A stretch of 64,000 bases of DNA from Nocardia cyriacigeorgica (lineage in GTDB: Bacteria; Actinomycetota; Actinomycetes; Mycobacteriales; Mycobacteriaceae), in the NCBI RefSeq assembly GCF_010868145.1, contig NZ_JAAGUY010000014.1, positions 1 through 64,000 on the forward strand, written 5' to 3'. Numbering within the stretch: position 1 is the stretch's first letter; each line of letters begins with the position of its first letter. A program made the position numbers and the translations under genes. The notes under the pieces were generated by a model. The model did no database searches. It worked only from the letters and a program-made list of their open reading frames with translations, and had not been told where the DNA came from. Of this stretch, positions 34,612 to 43,913 are shown piece after piece.

Positions 34612-35375
34612 GCGTTCGACCTTACGCTGGTCGCCTCGGCCGACGTGCCTGCCGTATCCCCGGGTGTGAGATGTTCGATAGCGTGCGCCGAAACGGGAAT
34701 TTCCCCGTTCAACGCGGCAACAATCGCCTCGGCGACGAGCGGGCGGACCTCGGCGACCGTGACCTCCCGTCCGAGCTCGCGGGAGAGGGTGGTGACGCCG
34801 GCGTCGCGGATGCCGCAGGGGATGATCGCGGCGAAACCGTCCATGGAAGTGCAGTTGAGCGAGATGCCGTGCAAGGCGACACCGCGCTGCACGCGCACAC
34901 CGATGGCGGCGATCTTGCGTTCGGCGAGCGGGCCTGCGGCGGGCAGCCACACACCTGAGCGGCCCTCGACACGACCGCACACGGCACCAAGACCGGTGCA
35001 CACTGTGATCAGCGCTTCCTCGAGGCGGCGCACGTAGTCGACGACGTCGACCGGTTCGGCCAGCCGGATGATCGGATACCCGACGAGCTGCCCCGGACCA
35101 TGCCAGGTGATCTTGCCGCCGCGGTCGACCTCGACCACCGGGCTGCCATCGATCGGCAGGTCCTCGGCCTCGGTGCGGCGTCCCGCGGTGAACACCGACG
35201 GATGTTCCAGCAGCAGCAGATGATCGGAGCCGGTGCCCTCGGCGCGCTGCGCGGCGATCTCGCGCTGGCGGTCCCAGGCCTGGTGATAGTCGATGAGCCC
35301 CAGGTCCTCGACGACGACGGGTGTGGTGTCGAAGCGAGCGGACCGGGTGATGGAGCGCGTGTGGTTCACCATCAT
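34608..35375 (-). CDS. lipB: Octanoyltransferase
   Basis: There are 255 residues from ATG 35373-35375; the next codon is also ATG. Family marks are DHLLLLEHPSVFTAGRRT, GGKITWHGPGQLVGYPI, KIAAIGVRVQRGVALHGI (catalytic Lys) and FAAIIPCGIRDAGVTTLS (catalytic Cys). LipB moves octanoate from acyl carrier protein to lipoyl domains before LipA acts. It overlaps lipA by four bases. Confidence 0.97.
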   Translation of the reverse strand: MMVNHTRSITRSARFDTTPVVVEDLGLIDYHQAWDRQREIAAQRAEGTGSDHLLLLEHPSVFTAGRRTEAEDLPIDGSPVVEVDRGGKITWHGPGQLVGYPIIRLAEPVDVVDYVRRLEEALITVCTGLGAVCGRVEGRSGVWLPAAGPLAERKIAAIGVRVQRGVALHGISLNCTSMDGFAAIIPCGIRDAGVTTLSRELGREVTVAEVRPLVAEAIVAALNGEIPVSAHAIEHLTPGDTAGTSAEATSVRSNA

Positions 35376-35391
35376 GACGTTACGCCAGCCG

Positions 35392-35967
35392 CTATCGGCC
35401 GGACGCGGGCCTGTCACCAGTCGCGGCGGGCCACAAGGCGGGATCGCCGAGGCCGATCGTCAGCTGCATGAGCGTCAGGTCCAGCCAGCGACCGAATTTG
35501 ACACCTACCTGGGGCAGCACGCCGACGGTCCGGAAACCGAAGCGTTCGTGCAATGCGATCGAACCGGTGTTGCCGGCTTCGATGGCCGCGACCATCGCAT
35601 GTACGTCACCGGCGGCGCGGGCCCGGTCGATCAGCGCGGTGAGCAGCGCAGACGCGATACCGCGGCGATGGAAGCGGTCGCCGACGTAGACCGAATTCTC
35701 CACCGTGTGCCGGTATCCGGATTTCGGGCGCCAGGTGCCGTAGCTGGCGTAACCGGCGAGCTCGCCGTCGACCTCGGCGATCAGCACGGGACGTCCGGCG
35801 CCGGTGCGGTCACGCAACCAGGCGCGTCGCTCGTCGAGGCCGACGAGCTCCTCGTCCCAGATGGCGGTGGTTTCGGCGATGGCGCGATTGTGGATGTCCA
35901 GGATCGCCAGCAGGTCACCGTCGGTGGCGTCCCGGATGACAGTGTCAGAGCGGGTGTCGATCGTCAT
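35392..35967 (-). CDS. GNAT acetyltransferase of the phosphinothricin acetyltransferase type
   Basis: There are 191 residues: VIRDATDGDLLAILDIHNRA, YASYGTWRPKSGYRHTVENS, the acetyl-CoA loop RFHRRGIASALLTALI, and HERFGFRTVGVLPQVGVKFG. This matches the Pat/MddA class, which N-acetylates phosphinothricin, methionine derivatives or other amino acids. It sits between the TIGR01777 epimerase (4-base overlap) and lipB, an added gene relative to M. tuberculosis. Confidence 0.88.
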   Translation of the reverse strand: MTIDTRSDTVIRDATDGDLLAILDIHNRAIAETTAIWDEELVGLDERRAWLRDRTGAGRPVLIAEVDGELAGYASYGTWRPKSGYRHTVENSVYVGDRFHRRGIASALLTALIDRARAAGDVHAMVAAIEAGNTGSIALHERFGFRTVGVLPQVGVKFGRWLDLTLMQLTIGLGDPALWPAATGDRPASGR

Positions 35968-36866
35968 TTGTGGTTTCCGCCCACCGCCGCCGCGAGCGCC
36001 GCGCGGATGGTCGGGTGCTGGAACTGGTAGCCCGCGGCTTCGAGGACGGTGGGAATCGCGCGCGGGCCGTGCAGGATCCCCTCCTGGGCGAACTCACCGA
36101 GAAGCGCGCGCAGTGCGAAGGACGGGACGATCATCGGTGCGGGCCGGTGCACCGCGCGACCGAGTGCGCGATTGAACTCGGCATTCGTGACCGGTGCGGG
36201 ACCAACCGAGTTGATCGGGCCGGAGAGGGCATCGTTGGTGAGCGCGAACAGGATCGCGCCGATCTCGTCGTCCAGCGAGATCCACGGCGTGTACTGGCGT
36301 CCGTTACCGAGCCGCCCACCGAGCCCGAGCTGATACAGCGGCTTCAACATGCCGAGCATGCCGCCGTTGCGGGCGAGCACCACCGCGCTGCGCAACAGCA
36401 CGGTACGGGTGCCCGCCGCGCTGGCAGGCAGGGTGGCCGCTTCCCAGTCCCGGCACAGAGTGGCCAGGAATCCCGTTCCCGCGGGACTGGATTCCTCGAC
36501 CACCCGGTCGCCGGTATCGCCGCCGTAGATATGCACGCCGCTGGCATTGATCAGCACCGGAACCCCGGCCGCCGCGACGGCACCGGCCAACACGTCGGTC
36601 GGGGTGATCCTGCTGTCGCGCAGCTCCTGCTTATAGCTGCCGGTCCAGCGGCGGCTGCCGATACCCGCGCCACACAGGTTGACCACGGCGTCGGCACCGC
36701 GTAACGCCTGCTCGTCCAGATCGGCACGAGCCGGATCCCATACGTACTCGTCCGCCGCCGCGGCGGGACGGCGCACCAAGCGGACGACTTGGTGCCCGTC
36801 GCGGCGCAATGCCGCGACGAGCGCCGTCCCGATCAGTCCGGACGAGCCGGCGACGACGACCTTCAT
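35964..36866 (-). CDS. TIGR01777 family NAD-dependent epimerase-like protein
   Basis: There are 300 residues. The Rossmann start is MKVVVAGSSGLIGTALVAAL; further marks are ADAVVNLCGAGIGSRRWTGS, RTVLLRSAVVLARNGGMLGM, YTPWISLDDEIGAILFAL and INSVGPAPVTNAEFNRALGR. This is the Rv2216 / YfcH family, short-chain-dehydrogenase-like proteins of unknown substrate. It lies 15 bases from sucB and overlaps the acetyltransferase. Confidence 0.92.
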   Translation of the reverse strand: MKVVVAGSSGLIGTALVAALRRDGHQVVRLVRRPAAAADEYVWDPARADLDEQALRGADAVVNLCGAGIGSRRWTGSYKQELRDSRITPTDVLAGAVAAAGVPVLINASGVHIYGGDTGDRVVEESSPAGTGFLATLCRDWEAATLPASAAGTRTVLLRSAVVLARNGGMLGMLKPLYQLGLGGRLGNGRQYTPWISLDDEIGAILFALTNDALSGPINSVGPAPVTNAEFNRALGRAVHRPAPMIVPSFALRALLGEFAQEGILHGPRAIPTVLEAAGYQFQHPTIRAALAAAVGGNHK

Positions 36867-36881
36867 CCGTGACCTTTCGGG

Positions 36882-38489
36882 TTACAGGCCGAGGTCAGCC
36901 TCGAACGCCGCCTCTTCGAGCCGATGCCGGATCGTGGTGAGGAAACGACCAGCGTCGGCACCGTCGACGAGGCGGTGATCGTAGGTCAGCGGCAGGTAGC
37001 ACATGGACCGCACGCCGATCGACTCGTTACCGGTCTCGTCGACGACCACGACCGGACGCTTGACGATCGCACCCGTGCCGAGCATGCCCGCCTGCGGCGG
37101 AACCAGGATCGGGGTGTCGAACAACGCGCCCTGGCTGCCGATGTTGGTGATGGTGAAGGTGCCGCCGGCCAGCTCATCGGGCTTGAGTCCACCGTTGCGA
37201 GCGCGATCGGCGATATCGGCGATGGCGCGCGCCAGCCCGGCCAGCGACAGGTCACTGGCGTTGTGGATCACCGGGGAGAGCAGGCCCTGCTCGGTGTCCA
37301 CGGCGATACCGAGGTGCACCGCGGCGTGGTAGGTGATCTCCTTGGAGCCCTCGTTGTAGCTGGCGTTGACGTTCGGGTGCACACCGAGCGCCTCGACGAC
37401 GGCCTTGGCGAAGAACGGCAGGAACGTCAGGTTGACGCCCTCACGCTCCTTGAAGCTGGCCTTGGCCTGTGCCCGCAGCGCCGCGATCTTGGTGACGTCG
37501 GCCTCGTGGACCTGGGTCAGCTGCGCGGTGGTCTGCAGCGATTCCCGTGTCTTGGTCGCGGTGATCTGGCGGATGCGGTTGGCCTTCTGCGTGGTGCCAC
37601 GCAGATGCGCCAGTTCCGGCTTGGCGGCGGCGGGTGCCTTCGCGGCCGGAGCGGCCTTGGCGGGGGCAGCGGCCGGGGCCGGAGCCTTCTTGGCCTCCGC
37701 GGCGGCGAGAACGTCCTGCTTGCGGATGCGGCCGCCGACACCGGAACCGGTGAGGGCGGACAGGTCGACGCCGTTCTCGTCGGCCAGCTTGCGCACCAGC
37801 GGGGTGACGTATGGCGTGGCGCCGTTGCTGGTGGACGCGGCGGCCGGTGCCGGTGCGGGCGCGGCGGCGGGCGAACCGCTGCCGATGACGCCGAGCTGCC
37901 CACCGACGGAGACGGTGTCGTCCTCCTGCGCGGTGATCTCCAGCAGCGTGCCCGCGACCGGGGACGGGATCTCGGTGTCGACCTTGTCGGTGGACACCTC
38001 GAGCAGCGGCTCGTCGACGGCGACGTCGTCACCGACGGCCTTCAGCCAGCGAGTGACGGTGCCCTCGGTGACCGATTCGCCCAGCTCCGGCATGTTGACC
38101 GGGGTTCCGGACGCGGCCTCGGCCGGTGCCGCGGGGGCGGGCTCGGCGGGCGCGGGAGCCTGCGCGGCAGGCGCCGGCGCGGGAGCGGGTTCCGGCTCGG
38201 GCGCGGCGGCGGGCTCGGGGGCCTCGGCCGGCGCGGGGGCGGCGGCTTCGCCCGCGTCACTGATGATGCCGAGCTCGCCACCGACCTCGACGACATCGTC
38301 TTCCTGGGCGACGATCTTCGACAGCACACCCGCCGTGGGGGACGGGATCTCGGTGTCGACCTTATCGGTGGAGACTTCGAGCAGCGGCTCGTCGACCTCG
38401 ACCGTGTCTCCTTCCTGCTTCAGCCACCTGGTCACCGTTCCCTCGGTGACGCTCTCACCAAGAGCGGGCATCTGGACGGAGAAGGCCAT
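36882..38489 (-). CDS. sucB: 2-oxoglutarate dehydrogenase E2 component (dihydrolipoamide succinyltransferase)
   Basis: There are 535 residues from ATG 38487-38489 with AGGAGT seven bases upstream. Two lipoyl domains each carry EVSTDKVDTEIPSP, with lipoyl Lys43 and Lys169; an Ala/Pro-rich linker joins each. A peripheral-subunit-binding domain (VTPLVRKLADENGVDLSALT) follows, then the catalytic core with DHRLVDGADAGRFL. In mycobacteria the homologue DlaT/SucB also serves pyruvate dehydrogenase and antioxidant defence. The linker and lipoyl duplication are normal for actinobacteria. Confidence 0.96.
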   Translation of the reverse strand: MAFSVQMPALGESVTEGTVTRWLKQEGDTVEVDEPLLEVSTDKVDTEIPSPTAGVLSKIVAQEDDVVEVGGELGIISDAGEAAAPAPAEAPEPAAAPEPEPAPAPAPAAQAPAPAEPAPAAPAEAASGTPVNMPELGESVTEGTVTRWLKAVGDDVAVDEPLLEVSTDKVDTEIPSPVAGTLLEITAQEDDTVSVGGQLGVIGSGSPAAAPAPAPAAASTSNGATPYVTPLVRKLADENGVDLSALTGSGVGGRIRKQDVLAAAEAKKAPAPAAAPAKAAPAAKAPAAAKPELAHLRGTTQKANRIRQITATKTRESLQTTAQLTQVHEADVTKIAALRAQAKASFKEREGVNLTFLPFFAKAVVEALGVHPNVNASYNEGSKEITYHAAVHLGIAVDTEQGLLSPVIHNASDLSLAGLARAIADIADRARNGGLKPDELAGGTFTITNIGSQGALFDTPILVPPQAGMLGTGAIVKRPVVVVDETGNESIGVRSMCYLPLTYDHRLVDGADAGRFLTTIRHRLEEAAFEADLGL

Positions 38490-38785
38490 GTCAGTTGACT
38501 CCTCTGACTGCTCGACGGGTCTACAACAGTTCGTTCCCCGGTGGTAGCTCACCGCGGGTCGTGGTGGGCTACCGGGCCACCGATCATTGTGCGTGACACA
38601 GGCATTGTGTGCCGCACGGCCGATCGGTGCATGGCTCCGGGGATCCGTGTGGTTCTTGTACCGGGAACCATCCTTGCACTTATGGCCTCGCGACGCGGCA
38701 GAGGGCGTCCCTCTGACGGGAACTGGCACTATGGACTTACCGGTAACAAAGACTGGTCCGGCGGGGGACGAGGAGGTCAGCGCGC

Positions 38786-39139
38786 GTGGGTTTGCTCGAT
38801 CGTTTCCGCAGGGGTGCGCGCAAGCAGGTCAAAACTACTCGCGGGTACGGAAATGATGCTCGCTATCTCGCAGAGTGGGTGCGCATGCACACCGGCGTGG
38901 AGGGCTTCATCGAACCGAAGACGACGCTGACGGATGTGACCGCAGTGCTGGTGGCCGCCGACGGTGAATGGACGCGGCGGGTCATCGGTGAGCGCGGCGC
39001 CCGGAACTTGGCCCGCGACCTGAACATCCCCGTCTATGACGTGCACAAGACCGGCTATCCGCAGCGCATGCGCGATTACGACGCGCGCCGCAGGATCGAA
39101 CGTCAGCGTCAGATCGAACGCGATCTCGAAGACCTGTAG
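38786..39139 (+). CDS. Small conserved basic protein downstream of sucB region
   Basis: There are 117 residues from GTG 38786 with GAGGAGG at nine bases. It begins MGLLDRFRRGARKQVKTTRG, contains DARYLAEWVRMHTGVEGFIE and LTDVTAVLVAADGEWTRRVI, and ends in a charged helix (RRRIERQRQIERDLEDL). It recurs among Nocardia-like actinobacteria beside sucB; function unknown. It is divergent from sucB. Confidence 0.75.
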   Translation: MGLLDRFRRGARKQVKTTRGYGNDARYLAEWVRMHTGVEGFIEPKTTLTDVTAVLVAADGEWTRRVIGERGARNLARDLNIPVYDVHKTGYPQRMRDYDARRRIERQRQIERDLEDL

Positions 39140-39233
39140 GAGACCCGGTCGCCGTGGTGTCGCGCCGATGACGATCGGATTGCGGGGCCGTCCCGGACAG
39201 ATGCGCCTAAACGATGAGCTCACCGCAGTACTG

Positions 39234-39287
39234 TTCGCCCAACCTCTGAGCGTCAACACACGGGATTGTCGCTCAGAGGTGGGCGAA
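39234..39287. terminator. Long inverted repeat between convergent genes
   Basis: TTCGCCCAACCTCTGAGCG (39234-39252) and CGCTCAGAGGTGGGCGAA (39270-39287) pair over 18 bp with a single-base bulge around a 17-base loop. It lies between the ends of the 38786 gene and pepA, which converge. A bidirectional transcription terminator is the likely role. Confidence 0.65.
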
Positions 39288-39342
39288 GCGTGCGCCTGCC
39301 GAACCGCCCCCGCGTCCGGACAGCGCACCGCGGGATCGCCCG

Positions 39343-40854
39343 CTACTCCGCGGCGATGTCCTCCAACACCGCGATAAGGGTGCGGACCGGGACGCCGGTG
39401 CCGCCCTTGCCGATGTAGCCGAACGGCCCGCCGGTGTTGTACGACGGACCCGCGATATCGACGTGCGCCCACTGCACGCCCTCCGGCACGAACTCCTTCA
39501 GGTACAGCCCGGCCGCGAGCATCCCGCCCCACCGATGCGGGGTGACGTTGGCCAGATCGGCGATCTTGGAGTTGAGATCGGCGCGCAGTTCGGCGGGCAA
39601 CGGCATGGCCCAGCCGTTCTCGCCGACCTCGCGCGAGATGCGGGCGACGCGGTCTCGGAAGTCTTCGGTGCCCATCACGCCGGGCGTGCGGGTGCCGAGT
39701 GCGACCATCTGCGCGCCGGTCAGGGTGGCGACGTCGATGAGGTAGTCGGGCTCGTCTTCGCCGGCGCGGACAATGGCGTCGGCCAGGATGAGCCGACCTT
39801 CGGCGTCGGTGTTGATCACCTCGACGGTGGTGCCGCCGTACTGGGTGAGCACATCGCCGGGACGTTGCGCGGTGGCCGAGGGCATGTTCTCGGCCATCGG
39901 CACGGTCGCGGTGACGGTGATCGGCAGGCTCAGCCGCGCGGCGAGCAACGCGGTCGCGACGACCGCGGCGGCGCCGGCCATATCCGAGGTCATGTTCTCC
40001 ATGTTCGCCGCGGGCTTGATGGAGATGCCGCCGGTGTCGAAGGTGATGCCCTTACCGACCAACGCGACCTTCTTCGGGCCGCCCGCATAGGTGAGACGCA
40101 CCAACCGCGGCGGGCGCGAGGAACCCTTGCCGACTCCGATGATGCCGCCGTAACCGCCTGCCTCCAAGGCATTCTCGTCCAGCACCTCGACCTCGAGCCC
40201 GGCAGCCTCGGCCAATGCCTTGGCACGCGAGGCGAACTCGGCGGGGTAGAGGTGGCTTGGTGGGGTGTTGACGAAATCGCGTGCGGTGGCGACGGCCTCG
40301 GCCACCAGCTGTGCCCGCAGCAGCTCCATGATGCCGAAACTCGGCTCGGGAACCAGCAATTCGATCCGCACCACCGGACGCTCGTCGGCCTTGGGCGCCG
40401 ACTTGCTCGACCGGAACGGGGTGAAGGAGTACGCGCCCAGATAGAAGCCTTCCGCCGCGGCGGCGACGTCGAGGCCCGACAGCGTGGTCGACACCAGCTC
40501 GGTACCCGACAGTGAACGCGCGGCGACACCCGCGGAGCGGCGGATCTGCTCGGCGTCGAGCTTGTCGGCGCTGCCGAGACCGACGGCGAGCACGCTGGTG
40601 ACGTTGTCGAGCGCGGCCGGTGCCGGGATCCTGGTCAGCTCCTCGGCCTTGCCCTTCGCGCCGACGGCACCGAGCTGATCCAGCAGTTCCGCGCGCACCT
40701 CGGCGTCGAGCACATCAGCGAACAGGTCCTCGGGCACGATCGCCGGGCCGTCCTCGGAGGAGGTCAGTCCGATGACGAGCACGTCGGTGTCGGGGCCGAT
40801 GGCTTCGGTGCGGTGGAGTTCGGGGCCCAGTGGGCGATCAGCGACAGCGGTCAT
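39343..40854 (-). CDS. pepA: Leucyl aminopeptidase (M17)
   Basis: There are 503 residues. Metal and active-site marks are VALVGKGITFDTGGISIKP, ENMTSDMAGAAAVVATAL and the M17 signature NTDAEGRLILADAI, then PDYLIDVATLTGA. M17 enzymes are hexameric two-metal aminopeptidases that remove N-terminal residues, notably Leu and Cys-Gly. It corresponds to Rv2213 (pepB) in position, between sucB and gcvT. Confidence 0.95.
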   Translation of the reverse strand: MTAVADRPLGPELHRTEAIGPDTDVLVIGLTSSEDGPAIVPEDLFADVLDAEVRAELLDQLGAVGAKGKAEELTRIPAPAALDNVTSVLAVGLGSADKLDAEQIRRSAGVAARSLSGTELVSTTLSGLDVAAAAEGFYLGAYSFTPFRSSKSAPKADERPVVRIELLVPEPSFGIMELLRAQLVAEAVATARDFVNTPPSHLYPAEFASRAKALAEAAGLEVEVLDENALEAGGYGGIIGVGKGSSRPPRLVRLTYAGGPKKVALVGKGITFDTGGISIKPAANMENMTSDMAGAAAVVATALLAARLSLPITVTATVPMAENMPSATAQRPGDVLTQYGGTTVEVINTDAEGRLILADAIVRAGEDEPDYLIDVATLTGAQMVALGTRTPGVMGTEDFRDRVARISREVGENGWAMPLPAELRADLNSKIADLANVTPHRWGGMLAAGLYLKEFVPEGVQWAHVDIAGPSYNTGGPFGYIGKGGTGVPVRTLIAVLEDIAAE

Positions 40855-40942
40855 GGGCTCAGGCTAGCCGCGAGGTACCGATTGCCGATCGCTACCTCGG
40901 CCGAACTCGCGATGCGGTCCTGCGCGCGGACAGTGGCCAGTG

Positions 40943-41989
40943 TCAGGAGAGTCGGGCGAAGCGGGCGGCAACACCGTCGAGGAGCAATTCGACGCCGGCG
41001 TCGAGGACTCCGTCGAAATCGATATCGGGTGGACCGCTCGCGCCGAACAGCTTGTCCATCACCGGACGTGAGGTCGGGTCGAGTAGTTCGGCGAGCTCGG
41101 CGTGCACCTGCTCGCCGGTGTGGGTGTCCGGATCGAGCGCCCTTTCGACGTGTTCGGCGCTCCATAGCAGTCCCATGCCCTGGACCAGACCGGAGACCGC
41201 GAGATAGGTCGACAGGATGTCGCGCGCGGTCATACCGGGCTGGTCCAAGGCGCTGAAGATGCGCTCCAAGATGTCGAACAACGCGGGCCCGATCGGTGGC
41301 CTGGTGCGGGCCAGCACCGGTAGCACCCACGGATGACGCTGGTAGAGCTGCCATTCCTGGCGTGCTTCGTAAGCTACCCGCTCACGCCAGCCGGTCAGCT
41401 CCGGTGGTGGTGGCGGCACCTCGGCAAGCGCTAGTTCGGCCATGGCGGCCAGTAGAGCTTCCCGGTCGGGGTAGTGCCGATACAGGGCGGCGGTGGCGAC
41501 ACCGAGTTCGCCGGCCAGCCGCCGGGTGGACAGGCCGTCGATGCCGAGGCGATCGGCCAGGTCGACGGCGGTGCGGGCGATGCCGACGGCGGTGAGCTGG
41601 CCGCCGGTGGGGCGGCGGGCGGGTGCGGTGCGGTGCGTGGGTGTGAGGGCATCGCGGCGGGCTCGGTAGGCGCGGGCTTGGCATGACCGGGAGCAGTAGC
41701 GGCGTCGTCGGCCGCGGGCAGGGTGGGCAAGTGGTTGCCGGCAGAACGCGCATGCGCCCGCGACCCTGCGATCGGTCTGTTCGCGGGCCGAGTCCGTGTC
41801 GTCGGTAGGGGCGGGGACCAGGTTTGCGTGGCGGGTCCGTCGGGGGACCGGCTCTGCGTCGTCGGTCTGTCCGGTGGCCGAATGCGCTCGTTCCGCCCGT
41901 CCGCCTTCGGAGACCCTGCGCCCGGCTCGTGTTGGTGTCGAATCCGGGCCGTTCGCCGTGCGGCCGGCGCCGGTAGTCGTTGCCGTCAT
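40943..41989 (-). CDS. TetR-family regulator with N-terminal zinc ribbon
   Basis: There are 348 residues. Residues 1-75 are disordered and charged. CAFCRQPLAHPARGRRRRYC then SRSCQARAYRARR (about 79-111) is a CxxC...CxxxC zinc ribbon of the type used to read DNA or bind metal. The TetR helix-turn-helix is LSTRRLAGELGVATAALYRH, followed by the ligand domain (WRERVAYEARQEWQLYQRHP). The fusion is unusual: most TetR proteins are near 200 residues. A palindrome sits at its start and the divergent acetyltransferase is the likely target. Confidence 0.85.
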   Translation of the reverse strand: MTATTTGAGRTANGPDSTPTRAGRRVSEGGRAERAHSATGQTDDAEPVPRRTRHANLVPAPTDDTDSAREQTDRRVAGACAFCRQPLAHPARGRRRRYCSRSCQARAYRARRDALTPTHRTAPARRPTGGQLTAVGIARTAVDLADRLGIDGLSTRRLAGELGVATAALYRHYPDREALLAAMAELALAEVPPPPPELTGWRERVAYEARQEWQLYQRHPWVLPVLARTRPPIGPALFDILERIFSALDQPGMTARDILSTYLAVSGLVQGMGLLWSAEHVERALDPDTHTGEQVHAELAELLDPTSRPVMDKLFGASGPPDIDFDGVLDAGVELLLDGVAARFARLS

Positions 41990-42017
41990 TTCGACACACT
42001 AAGCAGTGTGACGAAAT
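41988..42017. promoter_or_regulatory. Palindromic operator at the TetR/acetyltransferase promoter
   Basis: ATTTCGACACACT (41988-42000) and AGTGTGACGAAAT (42005-42017) match as inverted repeats in 12 of 13 positions around AAGC. It overlaps the TetR start codon (41987-41989) and lies 72 bases before the acetyltransferase start, as expected for an autoregulated divergent pair. Confidence 0.75.
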
Positions 42018-42089
42018 TATGGCAATGCCATTGTCGCCGCTTTACGTTGGCTGTCATCAGACACTGTTCACCCTGGGAGGACGACGGTT

Positions 42090-42698
42090 ATGGGCGAGAC
42101 GTTGACGGTGCGGCGCGCGACAGAGGCGGACCGGGATGCGGTGATCGAAGCGTTCGGCCAGTGCACGGACGAGGTGGTGACCGCATGGATTCTCGAAGGA
42201 CAACCGATCGAGCCGTTCCGTGACCAACACGTCCCGATGATCATCGATCGCGGACTGAAAGAGGACGAGATCTGGATCGCCGGGGTCGGCGAGGAGATCT
42301 GGGCGGTGTCGATCTGGCAGCACATCACGTCGGTGGAACGGTTCGTGATCGAGGCCGAGGAGACGCGAGCGTTGCGAGAACAGGTGCCGGACCTGAGCGT
42401 GATGCGCCGGCTGACAGTGCTGACAGCGCTGCTGGCCGAAGAGCATCCGCGCGAGTTTCCGCACAAGTACCTCCAGGTGATCGTCACCGTTCCCGAACAC
42501 CGCGGCAAGGGTGCGGGCGCCGCGATCCTCGCCGATCGGCTGAAGGTGTACACCCACGAGCAGGTCCCGGCCTTCCTCGAGGCCAGCACCGAACGCTCGT
42601 CGCGGCTGTACGCGCGGCATGGGTTCGAGGGGACCGGTAAGACCCATGCGCTGCCGGAGAACGGGCCGACCTTGCGACCGATGTGGTTCCGTCCCTGA
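42090..42698 (+). CDS. GNAT acetyltransferase
   Basis: There are 202 residues from ATG 42090 (GGGAGG upstream). LTVRRATEADRDAVIEAFGQ opens the fold; VIVTVPEHRGKGAGAAILAD is the acetyl-CoA loop (R-G-K-G-A-G), and RLYARHGFEGTGKTHAL closes it. It is divergent from the zinc-ribbon TetR gene. The arrangement suggests resistance or detoxification of a small molecule sensed by TetR; the substrate is unknown. Confidence 0.88.
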   Translation: MGETLTVRRATEADRDAVIEAFGQCTDEVVTAWILEGQPIEPFRDQHVPMIIDRGLKEDEIWIAGVGEEIWAVSIWQHITSVERFVIEAEETRALREQVPDLSVMRRLTVLTALLAEEHPREFPHKYLQVIVTVPEHRGKGAGAAILADRLKVYTHEQVPAFLEASTERSSRLYARHGFEGTGKTHALPENGPTLRPMWFRP

Positions 42699-42756
42699 TC
42701 GGCAGCCCCGGACGTGGCGGGTCGGCGAGCCCCCCGTGGCGGGTTAAGCTCGCCGG

Positions 42757-43857
42757 GTGAGCGACGCTGACCTGCTGCAAGGCCCGATCCATGATCTCCA
42801 CGTCGAACTCGGTGCTAGTTTCGCGCCGTTCGGCGGATGGGAGATGCCGGTGTCGTATGCGGGCACCGTGGCCGAACATCAGGCCGTGCGGACCGCGGTC
42901 GGGCTGTTCGATGTGAGCCACCTCGGCAAGGCGACGGTGCGTGGGCCCGGTGCCGCCGAATTCGTGAACGCGACGCTGACCAACGATCTGGGGCGGATCC
43001 GTCCGGGTAAGGCGCAGTACACACTGTGCTGCACCGAGGACGGCGGCGTCATCGACGATCTGATCGCCTACTACGTCAGTGATGACGAAATCTTCCTCGT
43101 CCCCAATGCCGCCAACACCGCGACGGTGGTCGCCGAAATGCGGAAGGTGGCCCCCGAGGGCATCACCGTGACCGATGAGCACCGTGACTATGCGGTGTTC
43201 GCGGTGCAGGGCCCGAACTCCACCGAGGTGCTCACCGCGCTCGGCCTGCCGACCGAACTCGAGTACATGGCCTACGCCGACGCCGAATGGGACGGGCGCC
43301 CGGTGCGTGTGTGCCGGACCGGCTACACCGGCGAACACGGCTACGAACTGCTGCCACGCTGGGACGACGCCGCGACGCTTTTCGGTGCACTGGTTCGCGA
43401 GGTGCAGGCCGCCGGCGGTCAGGTCGCCGGGCTCGGCGCACGTGACACCCTGCGCACCGAGATGGGTTATCCGCTGCACGGTCACGAACTGTCCACGGAG
43501 ATCACACCGGTGCAGGCGCGCGTCGGCTGGGCGGTCGGGTGGAAGAAGCCGCAGTTCTGGGGCAAGGCGGTGCTCGAGCAGGAGAAGGCGGCCGGGCCGC
43601 GGCGAATCCTGTTGGGGCTGAAAGCACTCGATCGTGGTGTGCTGCGGCAGGGCCAGCAGGTGCTGCTCGGGGACAAGGCCGTGGGGGAGACCACCTCGGG
43701 AACCTTCTCGCCGTCGCTGAAGGTCGGGATCGCGCTCGCGCTGCTCGAGACCGAAGCCGCGCTGGAGCCGGGTGCCCAGGTCGAGGTGGATGTGCGCGGG
43801 CGCAGGCTGCGGTGCGAGGTGGTTCGTCCGCCGTTCGTCGAAGTCAAGGCCAAGTAG
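42757..43857 (+). CDS. gcvT: Aminomethyltransferase, glycine cleavage T protein
   Basis: There are 366 residues from GTG 42757. Family marks are FAPFGGWEMPVSYAGTVAEH, VGLFDVSHLGKATVRGP, DEHRDYAVFAVQGPNS, CRTGYTGEHGYELLP and LGARDTLRTEMGYPLHGHEL (tetrahydrofolate site Asp/Glu). It moves the methylene group from H-protein aminomethyl-lipoate to tetrahydrofolate. It precedes ilvE by 56 bases, as in Rv2211c/Rv2210c. Confidence 0.97.
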   Translation: MSDADLLQGPIHDLHVELGASFAPFGGWEMPVSYAGTVAEHQAVRTAVGLFDVSHLGKATVRGPGAAEFVNATLTNDLGRIRPGKAQYTLCCTEDGGVIDDLIAYYVSDDEIFLVPNAANTATVVAEMRKVAPEGITVTDEHRDYAVFAVQGPNSTEVLTALGLPTELEYMAYADAEWDGRPVRVCRTGYTGEHGYELLPRWDDAATLFGALVREVQAAGGQVAGLGARDTLRTEMGYPLHGHELSTEITPVQARVGWAVGWKKPQFWGKAVLEQEKAAGPRRILLGLKALDRGVLRQGQQVLLGDKAVGETTSGTFSPSLKVGIALALLETEAALEPGAQVEVDVRGRRLRCEVVRPPFVEVKAK

Positions 43858-43913
43858 TCCAGAAGCCAAACGCGCCGAAAAGCGGCGAAACCTCGCCCGA
43901 TAAGATCGGCGCC

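Noticed and set aside
36924..38498. Open frame of 524 codons antisense to sucB
   Set aside because: It mirrors sucB exactly; the length comes from GC-rich codon bias on the opposite strand, and the Gly/Arg-rich product has no family pattern.
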